A DNA stretch of 64,000 bases from Lithodes maja (GCA_037953745.1 JBAKBP010001620.1:1-64000); one strand, 5' to 3'. Counted from the first letter of the stretch, positions 42,130-52,428 are shown. Notes: a model not told the origin generated them from the letters alone. Translations and numbers: made by a program.

Positions 42130-42778
42130 ATATATATATATATTTTTTGTTCTATGTGAATGAGGGAGACAAAAGGCAAAACTGCCTTTACGAGTGCCTC
42201 CCCCAGATTTCAAAGAGTGACAGGGACGAACTCAGGGGACTTTCGAGCTAAAATGCCTGGATACACGGAGTTTGAAGCAATTTAAGTCATAGGAGGAGGG
42301 AAAGACTGAATCTGGGAGAGAGTTCCAGAGCTCAGCAGTTGAATAGAAAAAAGTCTGAGAATAGCGTTTCACTCTTGGGTTGAAGAGTTGCACAGAGTAG
42401 GGGTGGGATTGTGTTGCAAGATGGGTACTACGTACCCTACGTAGAGGAGGTGGTATACACTGGGAAAGCACCGAGGAACACTGATTATTGTAGTAGCTAT
42501 AGAATAGCGAGAGAGATGCAACATTGCGACGAAGAGAGAGAGATTGCAGAGAGTTGGTGAGTGGACGGGAGTTAATGATACGAAAGGCTTTCCTTTCTAC
42601 TTTATCTAGGAGTGCGGTGTGAGAGGATCCTCCCCACACATGTGAACAATACTCAATACAAGGACGCACTGTGCCCCTGTACAGAGCAAGAAGCTGAACA
42701 GGGATAAAGAACCCCTTGTGGCGGTTGAGCACACCCAGCTTCTGGGAGGCTGCCTTAGCGAGACTGGTAATATACTTT
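42130..42778 (-). pseudogene. LINE polymerase C-terminal fragment in the inverted-repeat spacer
   Basis: The frame 42232-42732, open to about 42778, reads KAASQKLGVLNRHKGFF, TVRPCIEYCSHVWGGSS, LDKVERKAFRIIN, ELWNSLPDSVFPSSYDLNCF and stops after HFSSKVP. This is the thumb and C-terminus of a jockey-superfamily LINE, 5'-truncated after the catalytic blocks. The end is A/T-rich near 42135. Confidence 0.87.
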
Positions 42779-42979
42779 TACAGGTATATATAATTGTTTC
42801 AGTTTGCTCCCTAGACCTCTATCAAACTTATACAATAACATCCTAAAGACCCACCTGCGAGATAAATTTGTACATTTTTTGGGTAGAAAAATGTCCCAAA
42901 GATCATTACAAAACTGTATAAAAAATCGTCTAATGATAGCCAGAATAGAGTGTCACAACGCGTCATTATCTTGTGAAGC

Positions 42980-43194
42980 TTAACCCCTTTTGTACCGGTG
43001 ATGTACTTTCCACTATATTCTGGCAACTATTAGACGATTTTGTACAGCTTAGGAAGGAAGTTTACTCAATAAAAGGCTACATACTATCTCAATTAATCCT
43101 TTTAGCTACCATATATCCTTCCTAAGCTTCATAAAATTGTCTAAATGAAGCTGGAATAAAATATAAAATACGTCACCGGTACAGAAGGGGTTAA
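42980..43194. mobile_element. Palindromic TTAA MITE, copy 1 (215 bp with flanks)
   Basis: TTAA flanks both ends. The termini CCCCTTTTGTACCGGTGATGT and the inverse of CCCCTTCTGTACCGGTGACGT form long inverted repeats. Inside, the strings GACGATTTTGTACAGCTTAGG and CCTAAGCTTCATAAAATTGTC are a second inverted pair. TTAA ends suggest piggyBac-type mobilisation. It has no coding capacity. Confidence 0.85.
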
Positions 43195-43369
43195 GGAAGT
43201 GAGTATAGTCGCGGTTTTATTCAACTTAGAAAGGAATTGTGGGAGTCAGAGGTATGATTGAAATAGGTCTTAGCTCTTTGACTGTTAGAGGGCCTTCCTA
43301 AACTGAATATATGTGCTTAATAACAGTCAGAATAAACCGTTAAAATGCGTCATAATCTTGGAAGGGTTA

Positions 43370-43770
43370 AGGCGAGGTTTTTAGTTTGTTCCCTAGACCT
43401 CCATCAAGCTTAAAATTACACCCCCTAGACCCCCTTTCGAGATATATTTGTACATTTTTTAATAGAAAAATAGCCCGGCCGAAGGCCGGTTCCTCTTAAA
43501 TTACAGGCTAGCTATTGCTCGCCAGGGAAAAATCGACTCCTAATGGCACGATAGGTCTTAAAATGGACAGAAATGGGTTGACAGTTCTTTAAATCGCCAA
43601 ATTAATGGGGCGAACGTCTTAAAATATCAAAAGCAATAGGGTTAAACATGAGGGAGAAAGGGGTCCAGAAAAAAATCCCTCATGTGGAAATCCCCTTAAG
43701 GAAGGGAGTACAGTCGTGATCATAAATACTGTTACACCTCCTAATGATAACATAAAGAACACGGTGAGCA
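43370..43770 (+). repeat. About 400-700-bp dispersed module with GGCCGAAGGCC hairpin
   Basis: It runs from TTTTTAGTTTGTTCCCTAGA and CATCAAGCTTAAAATTACAC through CCGGCCGAAGGCCGG to CAAAAGCAATAGGGTTAAAC. It is mirrored at 41320-41720 and present as a diverged third copy at 57718-58062. Fragments lie at 42016-42045, 42790-42880 and 53240-53450. Confidence 0.75.
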
Positions 43771-44132
43771 TTAACCCTTAGAAGATTATGACGAATTTTG
43801 ACAGTGTATGTTGGCTATCATTAGACGATTTTAGACAGTTTAGAAAGGATCTGTGTGAACTATAAGGGTAAATACTGCCTCAAGAATCCCTCGGATTTCC
43901 ATATACTGTTCCCATTTTTGACAGTATTTCTGGCTATCATTAGACGTTTTTAGACAGTTTCGGAAGGATCTGTGGGAATCAACAGAGTAAAAACTATTCT
44001 GAGTAACCCTGTGACTCCCATATACACTTCTTATTCTGAATGAAATCGTCTAATAATAGCCAGAAAACAAAAATTGTCTAATAATAGCCAGAAAACATAA
44101 ACTAAATGCGTCCTGGTACCTTCAAAGGTTTA
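43771..44132. mobile_element. Compound TTAA MITE of the same family
   Basis: It begins TTAACCCTTAGAAG and ends CTTCAAAGGTTTA. Inside, GGCTATCATTAGACG(A/T)TTTTAGACAGTTT occurs twice on the plus strand, and its inverse CGTCTAATAATAGCCAG is also present. It is mirrored at about 40959-41320. Confidence 0.65.
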
Positions 44133-44524
44133 GTATAAAGCTAATTTGATCAGAACATCAATCTAAATGGATATATTTTCCTAAAGAAAATGGAAAGAGT
44201 TCACGAACATTTTTAAGTAGGTGTAGGCTACAAGGAGATAATACAACTATACCCTGTTCCAAGTAGGTATGCCAACACTCTTGAACATTAACATTGGGCG
44301 GGTGCCCAACCCCGAAAGGGGTTGAAATAGGGGAGCTATCCCCCCTCCAAAGGCGGCTTTCTAGGGCCTTTCCTAGCTGATGCTGAGAGGATTGGGTTCT
44401 AGTCATGTGGTGATGGGCTGGTCTATCAGAGTGAGAGCTGAGCAATCTCTGCCATACCCATAGCTTACTCTGACTGTTCCTTTAACTAATATATTTTTTA
44501 GATCTCAAGTGACGGCGTCTCTTC

Positions 44525-44820
44525 CGTGGATTGACCTCCCAATCTACCAAGATTGGAAGCCAAAGCGTCACATTTTTCCCTTGCCCCTCAACTTTCTCTT
44601 CATAATTGCTGAGGGGCACAGGGCCCTGAGTGGGGCTTTGGTTTCCCGGGCATTTCCGCACCCTCCTCAGCTCCCCGTCATGGAGTGGCTTCGGTCACCC
44701 AGGCTTTATTGTGGTCGGCGGGGAGGGTTCTGTGGGGGCACTCGGTTATGGCCTTGGAATCGCTTGGGGCCTTGGGGCTGTTCGGCCAGGCAGCTTGGGG
44801 AACAACAACAACAACAACAA
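44525..44820 (+). repeat. Dispersed 300-bp repeat ending in (CAA)n, copy 3
   Basis: It runs from GGATTGACCTCCCAATC to GGGGAACAACAACAACAAC. It is nearly identical to copy 1 at 3277-3578 outside short indels. Confidence 0.65.
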
Positions 44821-45231
44821 CTCACAAACGACTAGAGTAATCGAGCAAATATTTCTACCATTTGAGAAGGGCCTTCCAGGGAATACAGGTGGACAATTAT
44901 AGCCCATTTATGCTTGGCCTTTTTGAGTTAAAATGATTAATGTTCAAGATTTATGGCTTACTTACTTTGAACAGGGTATTGGTCCTTGGGAAACCCCTCA
45001 CTGTATTAGGATGACGGACTAAACCACTCGGGATTCCCACTCTGGCGCCCGATGGCAACCTTGGCAATACTTGATGATGCCTTTGTTCACACTACTTTGG
45101 CTATTATTAGACGACTTTATACAGCTTAGGAAGGACATCTAGGAATATTAAGGGTTACAAACCAAATCAGTTATACCTCCGACTTCAATAGATGTTTCTT
45201 AAACTTATTATAATCGTCTATCGCGGGAGGG

Positions 45232-45498
45232 ATGAAGGGTGCGGGCGTAGCCCTCTCTCTATGTATCATCCTTCTCAACATCCAGAGGGGCTGTGCTGAT
45301 ATACAGGTGCAGAGGGGACCGGTAGTGTACCAGGTCAACACTAAACAAGTATTGAGGGACCTCGTCACACAGAAATCACACACGAGTGAAATTTCTGTCA
45401 CCATTCCTGCCTGGTCTATTTCATATATCGGGAAGACGCCGCGACTGGGCAAATACTCTGGCACAACCTGCTACAACACCTATTGTGCTACACTCTAA
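45232..45498 (+). CDS. Upstream small ORF with signal-peptide-like start, right copy
   Basis: The ATG lies only 10 bases from the element 5' end. The product (88 codons) begins MKGAGVALSLCIILLN, a hydrophobic stretch like a signal peptide, then RGPVVYQVNTKQVLRDL. It ends just where the overlapping frame reads the 2A motif. The 2A frame itself is open from 45390 without an ATG. Either the element has fixed a frameshift in the common ancestor of both copies, or ribosomes change frame or start at a non-AUG codon. A hydrophobic leader ahead of a 2A would let the 2A decide between secreted and cytosolic products, as proposed for sea-urchin LINEs and immune receptors. This is inference. Confidence 0.5.
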   Translation: MKGAGVALSLCIILLNIQRGCADIQVQRGPVVYQVNTKQVLRDLVTQKSHTSEISVTIPAWSISYIGKTPRLGKYSGTTCYNTYCATL

Positions 45499-45761
45499 TT
45501 AGCTGCGGAGATGTAGAGACCAACCCCGGCCCTAGTTCAACGTTGAAGAAACCTCACCACCAAACAAGTAAGGCAGACACCGACATTTCAACAGTCCCTA
45601 GCAGTAAAATTCGTTATAACAAACTGGGCCAGCAGGCACCCAAGTCTCCCGTCACGCTCCAACTCACAACCAAGACCGCAGGGCAACCGCCAGCACAGTG
45701 CCAACATTCTACCTACTCAACATTACCCTCAACTGTATCATCACTACCACAGATATCGTAA
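45390..45761 (+). pseudogene. Right LINE copy: 2A-containing N-terminal frame
   Basis: Open without ATG from 45390: a Leu-rich lead, the 2A at 45507-45533, then a polar linker (STLKKPHHQTSKADTDIS). It stops at 45761 because ten bases present in the left copy are absent at about 45758. The downstream protein continues in another frame. Confidence 0.75.
45507..45533 (+). other. 2A-type ribosome-skipping motif, right LINE copy
   Basis: It encodes GDVETNPGP after LLQHLLCYTLISC. The consensus D(V/I)ExNPGP and the Leu-rich upstream context are both present. In known 2A sequences the ribosome fails to form the Gly-Pro bond and resumes at Pro, giving two proteins from one frame. 2A motifs are known in some CR1-like LINEs, and an N-terminal position is usual there. 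Confidence 0.9.
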
Positions 45762-48700
45762 CACAACATGCAACCAGAACACCCAAACAAACAGGAAGCT
45801 CTAGCAAACACATCGACAATGAAGTAACAGCAACAACGGCCAAGAACAAGGACATAAAACAACAAATACAGGTAGGGGTGGGAGGGGGGCAAGGGGGAGC
45901 CACAACCTGTCCTCATCTCACGCGCTCACACACCATCAGCCGCTCACGGCGCACAGCTGATCACCACACCGCCAGACGTACGATGAACAGTAACAGGAAA
46001 TTATGTATAGTGTGCGATATTGGATTCAACAAAAGGAGTACAACGTCACAATGTAGTAGTTGTAATGAAACAGTACACGATCGATGTACTTACATTACTA
46101 GCAGAAAAGAAGTGGAATGCGATAAATGTAGGGAAATAGCTATTAAGGGTCCTAAAATCATTTGTGAAATATGTGAATCACTCATAACAAGAAAACAAAG
46201 GATCATAAACTGTGTTAAGTGTAAAACTGTAGCTCACATGAAGTGCATCTCTAAGAAGACCAACAGTGAAGAACGGGAATTCCTATGCAACATATGTGCC
46301 TTGCATTCATTACCGAATATTAATGTAAATGAACCAATTAGTATTAACAACTCAGAATCCAGCCAGGACACATTCAAAATCAAAGATGAATACAGAGTGT
46401 TCACCAACAAAGGGCTCCATCTTATCCACATTAACGCCAGATCAATGTACCATAAATTGTCAGAATTAAACTTGTTAGCTAATAAGGCCAAAGCTTCAAT
46501 AATTGCAATCACAGAAACCTGGCTGGATTCAAGTATAAACGATGGTGAAATAAACATTCAAGGTTTCAATATGGTTAGGAATGATCGCAATAGGCATGGG
46601 GGAGGAGTATGTCTGTATGTAAAAAACAACCTCACACACACAACCAGGACCGACCTCCATGTAGAAAATCACGAAGCTCTGTGGATCGATCTACGCCTGC
46701 CGAGGACAAGACCCATCACAATTGGGGTATGCTATAGGCCACCAGACGACACACAATTCTTGACCAAATTTGAACGAACGTTGTCATCGCTAGACCCTCG
46801 GAATGAATCCATCATACTAGGGGATTTTAACCTGTGTTACAAACAACGAAATGATAGGCTTGTACGAGAATATAGGCATATACTGACAATGCACAATCAT
46901 AAACAACTCATCACAACCCCCACACGTATCTCTGAGAACACTGCCACAATAATAGACCACATAAACTGTAACAGAGAGGACAAAATATCCCAATCAGGGG
47001 TTATACAGACTGGGATAAGTGATCACTTCGTCACATATTGCACACGAAAAACCACAAAAATTACCCTAGAGAATCACAAGATTATCAAAACAAGGTCACT
47101 CAGAAACTACAATAAAGAAACATTTCTGGACATTTTATGGAATACAGACTGGTCTCCAGTGTTTGGAAGTACAAACGTTAATGACGCATGGGTTGGCTTC
47201 AGAACCATCATCACAAACATTCTAGACGAAATAGCTCCTCTGAAAGACATACGAATTAAAGCAAGGTCAGACCCATGGATCAACAATGACATCCTACACC
47301 ATCTGGAACACAGAGACAATCTGTTAAAAAGGCTAGCGAAACATAGACAGGATCAAGGTCTGAAACATGAGTTCAACAGGGCCAGGAATAAACTAAGTAG
47401 GAAAATAAAATCAGCGAAAACTAATTATTTTCACAATAAGGCAGAGGAATATCAGAATAACCCAAAGAAACTATGGAGGCACCTAAAAACAACAGGCTAC
47501 AGCAACAAGACAAGGGATTCGTCTAACACTAATATTGCTCTCACCATTAATGATCAGATTTGCCACGATAAACGACAAATTTCAACCTACTTCAACTCCT
47601 TCTTCACCTCCATAGCAAACACACTTGCACAGAACCTACCTCAACCTCTCAATAAATACACGACAACAACGGCCACCTTTCGAAATTTCTACAGAGATAA
47701 AGACATACACCCAAACACATTTGGATTGCAAAATGTTACACCAAAATACACTTTTGACGAGCTGTCTAACCTAAATGTACATAAAAGCACAGGACCAGAC
47801 AAAATTCCTGCCAAATTTCTACGAGATGGAGCCATTGGTATAGCAGGCCCCCTAACTCACATCATCAACTTGTCAATTAACACCAACGCTGTACCTGCTG
47901 AACTGAAGGAAGCTATTGTAACCCCTCTATTCAAGAAAGGAAATAAACTAGAAGTTGGTAACTACAGACCAGTTAGCATATTATGTATTGTATCTAAAAT
48001 CCTTGAAAGAGCGGTATACACCCAAATTGAACACTACCTCAAACAAAATGATCTATTCTATAAGTTTCAATCAGGTTTCAGATGCATGTACTCGACAGAC
48101 TCCTGTCTCATCCACTTAACGGATCACATTCGTAAAGAAATGTCTAAAGGTAACTACACCGGTATGGTTCTTCTTGATCTACAAAAAGCGTTTGACACAG
48201 TAGACCATGATATCCTATGTAATAAACTACAAGCAATGGGCATAGGATCTGTGAACTGGTTTAAATCTTATCTTAGTGGTAGAACCCAAAGAGTCAAAAT
48301 TGATGATAATATATCTGATCCTATGCCAATTAACTGTGGGGTCCCGCAGGGAAGCATCCTTGGTCCCTTACTCTTTCTCTGTTATGTGAACGACATGGAA
48401 CTGAGCGTCTCATGTAAATTATTACTGTATGCAGACGACAGCGTGCTCCTGGTTTCAGGAAAAGACCCAATAAGTATTGCCGCTTCACTTTCCAAAGAAC
48501 TAGAATCATGTAGTGAATGGCTAGTGGACAATAGACTATCTCTTCACCTGGGCAAGACGGAAGCCATCTTATGTGGAACAAAACGCAAACTGAAAGACAT
48601 TGTGGGCTTCTCGGTCAACTGTAATGATATTCCTATAACAACAGTGTCACAAGTTAAATATCTCGGACTAAAACTGGACGCGAGTTTGTCAGGTGAAACA

Positions 48701-49297
48701 ATTTTGGAATCTATCCTGAGTAAGTGTAGAGCACGTATAAAATACCTGTATAGACAGGTGGGATGCTTGCCCGCGGCGACCAAAAAGACCCTCTGCCAAG
48801 CGCTTGTTCAATGTCATTTTGACTATTCTGTGTCATCCTGGTACTCTGCATCATCTAAATCAGCACAGCACAAACTTCAGGTCACTCAAAATAAAATGGT
48901 TAGGTTCATGCTGAACCTAGGACCCAGATCACATGTTGGCCAGGAACAACTTCAGTCACTAGGTATGCTCAATGTCGCTGACAGGGCCAAACAAATCAGG
49001 CTCACTAATGCCTTCAAAATTTTCTATGACAGAGCTCCAGAGTACCTAAAGAATGATTTTGTTAAAGCAAATGAGAGGAGTGGACATAATACAAGAAACA
49101 GGATGTTTAATTTTAAGGTCCCGAGAATCCAAGGACAGGGTAAGCAAACATTCTTCTTCACCGCCATCAAAGACTGGAACGACCTACCCCAGTCAGTCCG
49201 TGAAAAGAGAACACTGTATTCCTTCAGACGTAGCCTGAAGGAACACCTGAACCGGACAGCTGCGAGAAGGGAGCACCAAGCTTATGTCTACTACTAA
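45762..49297 (+). CDS. Right LINE copy: PHD-like fingers, endonuclease and reverse transcriptase
   Basis: The frame is open back to 45698, but real homology begins after the 10-bp deletion near 45760. PHD-like Cys/His fingers lie at nt 45990-46300 (CIVCDIGFNKRSTTSQCSSC; ICEICESL...CNICA). The EEP endonuclease is at nt 46400-47030: LHLIHINARSM, ITETWLD, HGGGVCLYVKN, ILGDFNLC, SDHF. The RT is at nt 47760-48800: TPLFKKGN, LLDLQKAFDTVDH, GVPQGSILGPLLF, YADD at about 48428. The C-terminal WNDLPQSVRE block precedes the stop at 49295. It has no internal stop for over 1170 codons. Without an in-frame start its enzyme would not be linked to the 2A product. Clade CR1 or L2-like; inferred from RT motifs and tail. 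Confidence 0.9.
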
Positions 49298-49466
49298 ATG
49301 CGACATAAGAGATAGACAAACCAAACTGAAATGATTACTGATTACGGATTACTGATATTTACTATAGGATGTAAGGTATCTTAAAATAACCCCCTAGAAA
49401 TTCTTTTTCTAAAGTATCCATTTCTTTATCCTCCCCTCTTTTCCCCAGCTAACCTAATCCCACAAG

Positions 49467-49614
49467 GACCCCAATGGAAATACGCCTAACGGCCTTATTG
49501 GGCTATCCTTAGTTGGAATTATGCAAGGCTGGTACATGTCATATTTGTAACAAACTATGTGGTACCAACTCTGTAAATTGCTAACTGAATAAATATTATT
49601 ATTATTATTATTAT
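49467..49614 (+). repeat. LINE 3' domain and (ATT)n tail shared with SINE
   Basis: GGACCCCAATGGAAATACGC, then CTAACGGCCTTATTGGGCTA and TCCTTAGTTGG, also occurs at the 3' end of the SINE at 54.8 kb (minus strand). It is probably the RNA feature recognised by the LINE RT. Confidence 0.8.
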
Positions 49615-49620
49615 GTCTAT

Positions 49621-50289
49621 TAAGTCAAAATAAACTATTAAAATACGTCCTAATGCTCAAGGATTTATATAATATGTAAACAGGATATTTACTACGGCTC
49701 TCTCAGTGGTGTTCTTCCGTTCACAACCATAACACCTCCTCTGCTTCTCCTTGGACTTAGAACGTACTGCAAGACCATTATCCTGAGCGATCATCATTCC
49801 TTCAACGTTTTCCAAGGACTCAAATTGTCTGCGTTCCCCAAATCTACTACAACCAAAACCCCATACTCTGTGTTTTGTGTTGATATCTGGCCAAAATGTC
49901 CAAGTTTTGGCCTTGGCTTTGGTCATGACATCTAGAGGTAGTCCTCTGTACAACTTCAAGCCTCAAAAAAGAATCAGTAGTCCTGTGCTGGCATGCCCTG
50001 GGGAATGTAAGGTGTGGGATGAGAAACTCAAGTCGTGTAGAGTGAACCTGGTATGTTGGAGGAGGAAGGATGAGGACTATCGTGAATTATTTTGGTAGTA
50101 AAACATTCAGTGCTGTGGCGTCCTTTTCATATGATATTGGCTAACCCTAAACGAAGAGCTTCAAACTAAACAACTAACCCTGTGACATTGGCAAATCCAC
50201 AAACAAAAAATATAAATGCATCATCGGGTCTTGAAAGAGTTAACAGGCGCAGTGACGGAGAGAAATGGCGACCAACACAATATGCTAGG
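49621..50289. other. No gene recognised; MITE remainder then unique DNA
   Basis: The first 45 bases complete the MITE interrupted by the LINE. The rest has overlapping short frames on both strands (49657-49959 minus, 49877-50098 plus) without recognisable motifs. Confidence 0.4.
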
Positions 50290-50504
50290 TTAACCCATTC
50301 AGTACCGGCGACGTCCTCTTCATTATATCCTGGCAATTATTAGATGGCTATATTCAACTCAGGAAGAACCCTTAATAATTAATAGACTACAGACTATCTC
50401 ATTTAATCCTTTGAGCTACCACAGATCCTTCTTAAGCTGCACAAAATCGTGTAAATAAAGCTAGAATAATATTAAAAAGACGTCGCCCGTACAGAAGGGG
50501 TTAA
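50290..50504. mobile_element. Palindromic TTAA MITE, copy 2 (215 bp with flanks)
   Basis: It has the same length as 42980-43194, with TTAA at both ends. Termini: CCCATTCAGTACCGGCGACGTC and the inverse of CCCCTTCTGTACGGGCGACGTC. Confidence 0.85.
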
Positions 50505-50540
50505 GCCTATTGTTCAGACTTTGTGATGACAAGCAGAAGC

Positions 50541-50912
50541 AAAAGAGATCAAAGAGCAGCAGACACAGTAACAAGAGAAGCAGAAACAAGAAGCAGAAGC
50601 AGAAGTGATCAGAGGGCAGCAGACACAGTAACAAGAGAAGCAGAAACAACAAGCAGAAGCAGAAGGGATCAGAGGGCAGCAGACACAGTAACAAGATAAG
50701 CAGAAACAACAAGCAAAAGCAGAAGGGATCAGAGGGCAGCAGACACAGTAACAAGATAAGCAGAAACAACAAGCAAAAGCAGAAGGGATCAGAGGGCAGC
50801 AGACACAGTAACAAGATAAGCAGAAACAACAAGCAAAAGCAGAAGGGATCAAGAGCAGCAGACACAGTAACAAGATAAGCAGAAACAACAAGCAGAAGCA
50901 GAAAACAACATA
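50541..50912 (+). repeat. 60-bp minisatellite, about six copies
   Basis: The unit contains GAAGGGATCAGAGGGCAGCA, then GACACAGTAACAAGATAAGC and AGAAACAACAAGCA. The first units have GAAG in place of ATAAG, and one late copy lacks one base. The minus strand stays open in more than one frame and would give Leu/Cys/Phe-rich 20-residue repeats. These are judged a by-product of the repeat. Confidence 0.93.
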
Positions 50913-50990
50913 AGCAGCACCAGATACTAGACACAATAATGTACCAACTGAATATTAAGGTGGGTAGGGTTTATTTTTTGGTATTTAACC

Positions 50991-51782
50991 TTGGTAGATA
51001 CATACGATAATTTTATCAAGTCAGTATTCAATGCACAAAATAAATACATCCCCAAAAGAAAATTTAGATCAACACAGAACCAACCCAAATGGATGAATAA
51101 TAGACTATTAGATCTTCTAGGACAAAAGAGAGGAATATATAGAAAAATTAGGAAAGGCGAAATTCACCTACTTGCTTACTATCAGAATCTATCAAGACAG
51201 GTAAAAAAGGATATTAGGAAAGAAAAAATAAATTATGAAATCAAGGTTGCCAATGACTCAAAAAATAATCCTAAAGCTTTTTACCAACTATATAAATCCA
51301 AGGTTAGAGATGAAATTGGTCCCCTTAAAACTTCGATAGGAGAAATGACAGAAAATGATTTAGAAATGTGCAGTACATTAAATAGTCAATTTCTTTCCGT
51401 TTTCACTAATGAAAATTTGGCACAGTTTCCAGAAGTCCGTAAGGTATATAGCGATAGTATAGAAAATAGGTTAAGTACGGTTACTATAAGTAGAAATGAT
51501 GTGCTTAAGGAAATTGACAGACTGAAACCTCATAAATCGCCTGGTCCTGATGAGGTATATGCTAGAGTATTAAAAGAATGTAGGGATGAGTTAAGTTATC
51601 CATTAACATTTTTATTTAACAAGTCATTGGAGACAGGTATAGTTCCAGAAGCTTGGAAGCTTGCAAACGTAGTTCCGATCTTCAAAAAAGGTGACAAATC
51701 AATAGCATCCAATTACCGTCCCATTAGTCTTACATCAATCATAGGAAAGCTACTAGAGTCAATTATTGCTAGTAAAAATTAG
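50991..51782 (+). pseudogene. CR1 polymerase, pre-RT domain and RT blocks 0-1
   Basis: It reads QPKWMNNRLLDLLGQKRGIY, VANDSKNNPKAFYQLYKSK, HKSPGPDEVYARVLKECRDE, VVPIFKKGDKSIASNYRPIS. A frameshift at about 51770 ends it at 51782 and the frame continues below. Confidence 0.9.
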
Positions 51783-52428
51783 AAACCACTTAGATACATT
51801 TAATTTAATAAATTCTTCTCAGCATGGATTCACTCAGGGACGTTCTTGCCTTACTAATTTGCTTAGTTTTTTCTCAGAGGTATATGAAGCAGTAGATAAT
51901 GACAAGTCATATGATATAATATATTTAGATTTCAGTAAAGCTTTCGACAGAGTCCCCCATGAGAGATTGATGAGAAAGGTTGAGGCGCATGGAATAGGTG
52001 GGGCGTTGTTGGGATGGATTAGGTCATGGCTAATTGGTAGGAAGCAGAGAGTCAGCATAAATGGTACAAAGTCAGAATGGGGAGCAGTCAAAAGTGGTGT
52101 CCCCCAGGGATCTGTATTAGGTCCTCTGTTGTTTGTTATATACATAAATGACCTTGATTTAGGTATAACTAGTAGGATAAGTAAATTTGCAGACGATACC
52201 AAAATGGGGAGAACAATTGATTCAGATAGAGATATAGAGTGCCTCCAAAGGGATCTAGATACCTTACACGAATGGTCAGTAAATTGGCAGATGAAGTTTA
52301 ACATTGACAAATGCAAGGTATTAAAGATAGGGAAGATGCATACAAATGTTAAATATAAACTAGCTAATGTGGAATTAGAAAACTCGAATTGTGAGAAAGA
52401 TCTAGGTGTGTTTGTTAGCAATGATTGA
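51766..52428 (+). pseudogene. CR1 polymerase, RT core
   Basis: It reads SSQHGFTQGRSCLTNLLSFF, IIYLDFSKAFDRVPH, SGVPQGSVLGPLLFVIYIND, and SKFADDTKMG with FADD in the catalytic box (52186-52197), as in many CR1 members. A frameshift near 52425 leads to the last part. Confidence 0.92.

Larger units (their letters stand above)
43271..49614 (+). repeat. Large inverted repeat, right arm (6.34 kb)
   Basis: It is the partner of 35461-41819. Here the flanks continue naturally on both sides. The MITE cut at the inner edge runs on from 43271 down to about 43200, and a MITE resumes after the LINE tail at 49615. This arm is therefore probably the older, donor copy. Confidence 0.95.
45222..49614 (+). mobile_element. 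CR1-like 2A/PHD LINE, right copy, full length (4.4 kb)
   Basis: It starts CGCGGGAGGGATG, ends in (ATT)n, and is flanked by a 6-bp duplication GTCTAT (45216-45221, 49615-49620). The insertion site is within a TTAA MITE. The outer strings TTATTATAATC and TAAGTCAAAATAAAC match a MITE read-through. The coding order is a small upstream ORF, 2A, PHD-like fingers, endonuclease, RT. One 10-bp deletion at about 45758, relative to the left copy, shifts the frame. Confidence 0.93.

Noticed and set aside
35461..49614. Inverted repeat treated as a pure assembly or library fold-back artefact
   Set aside because: The arms differ by a 10-bp indel, a 1-bp indel and several substitutions, and end at a biologically sensible point (the LINE 3' tail). 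It cannot be fully excluded without reads.
49657..50098. Overlapping frames on both strands (100 and 73 codons) as a possible gene
   Set aside because: No recognisable domain, splice context or repeat support was found.
50461..50936. Two minus-strand frames (157 and 140 codons) of Leu/Cys/Phe repeats, like a membrane protein
   Set aside because: They arise from the 60-bp minisatellite. More than one frame is open, and no start context or non-repeat domain exists.
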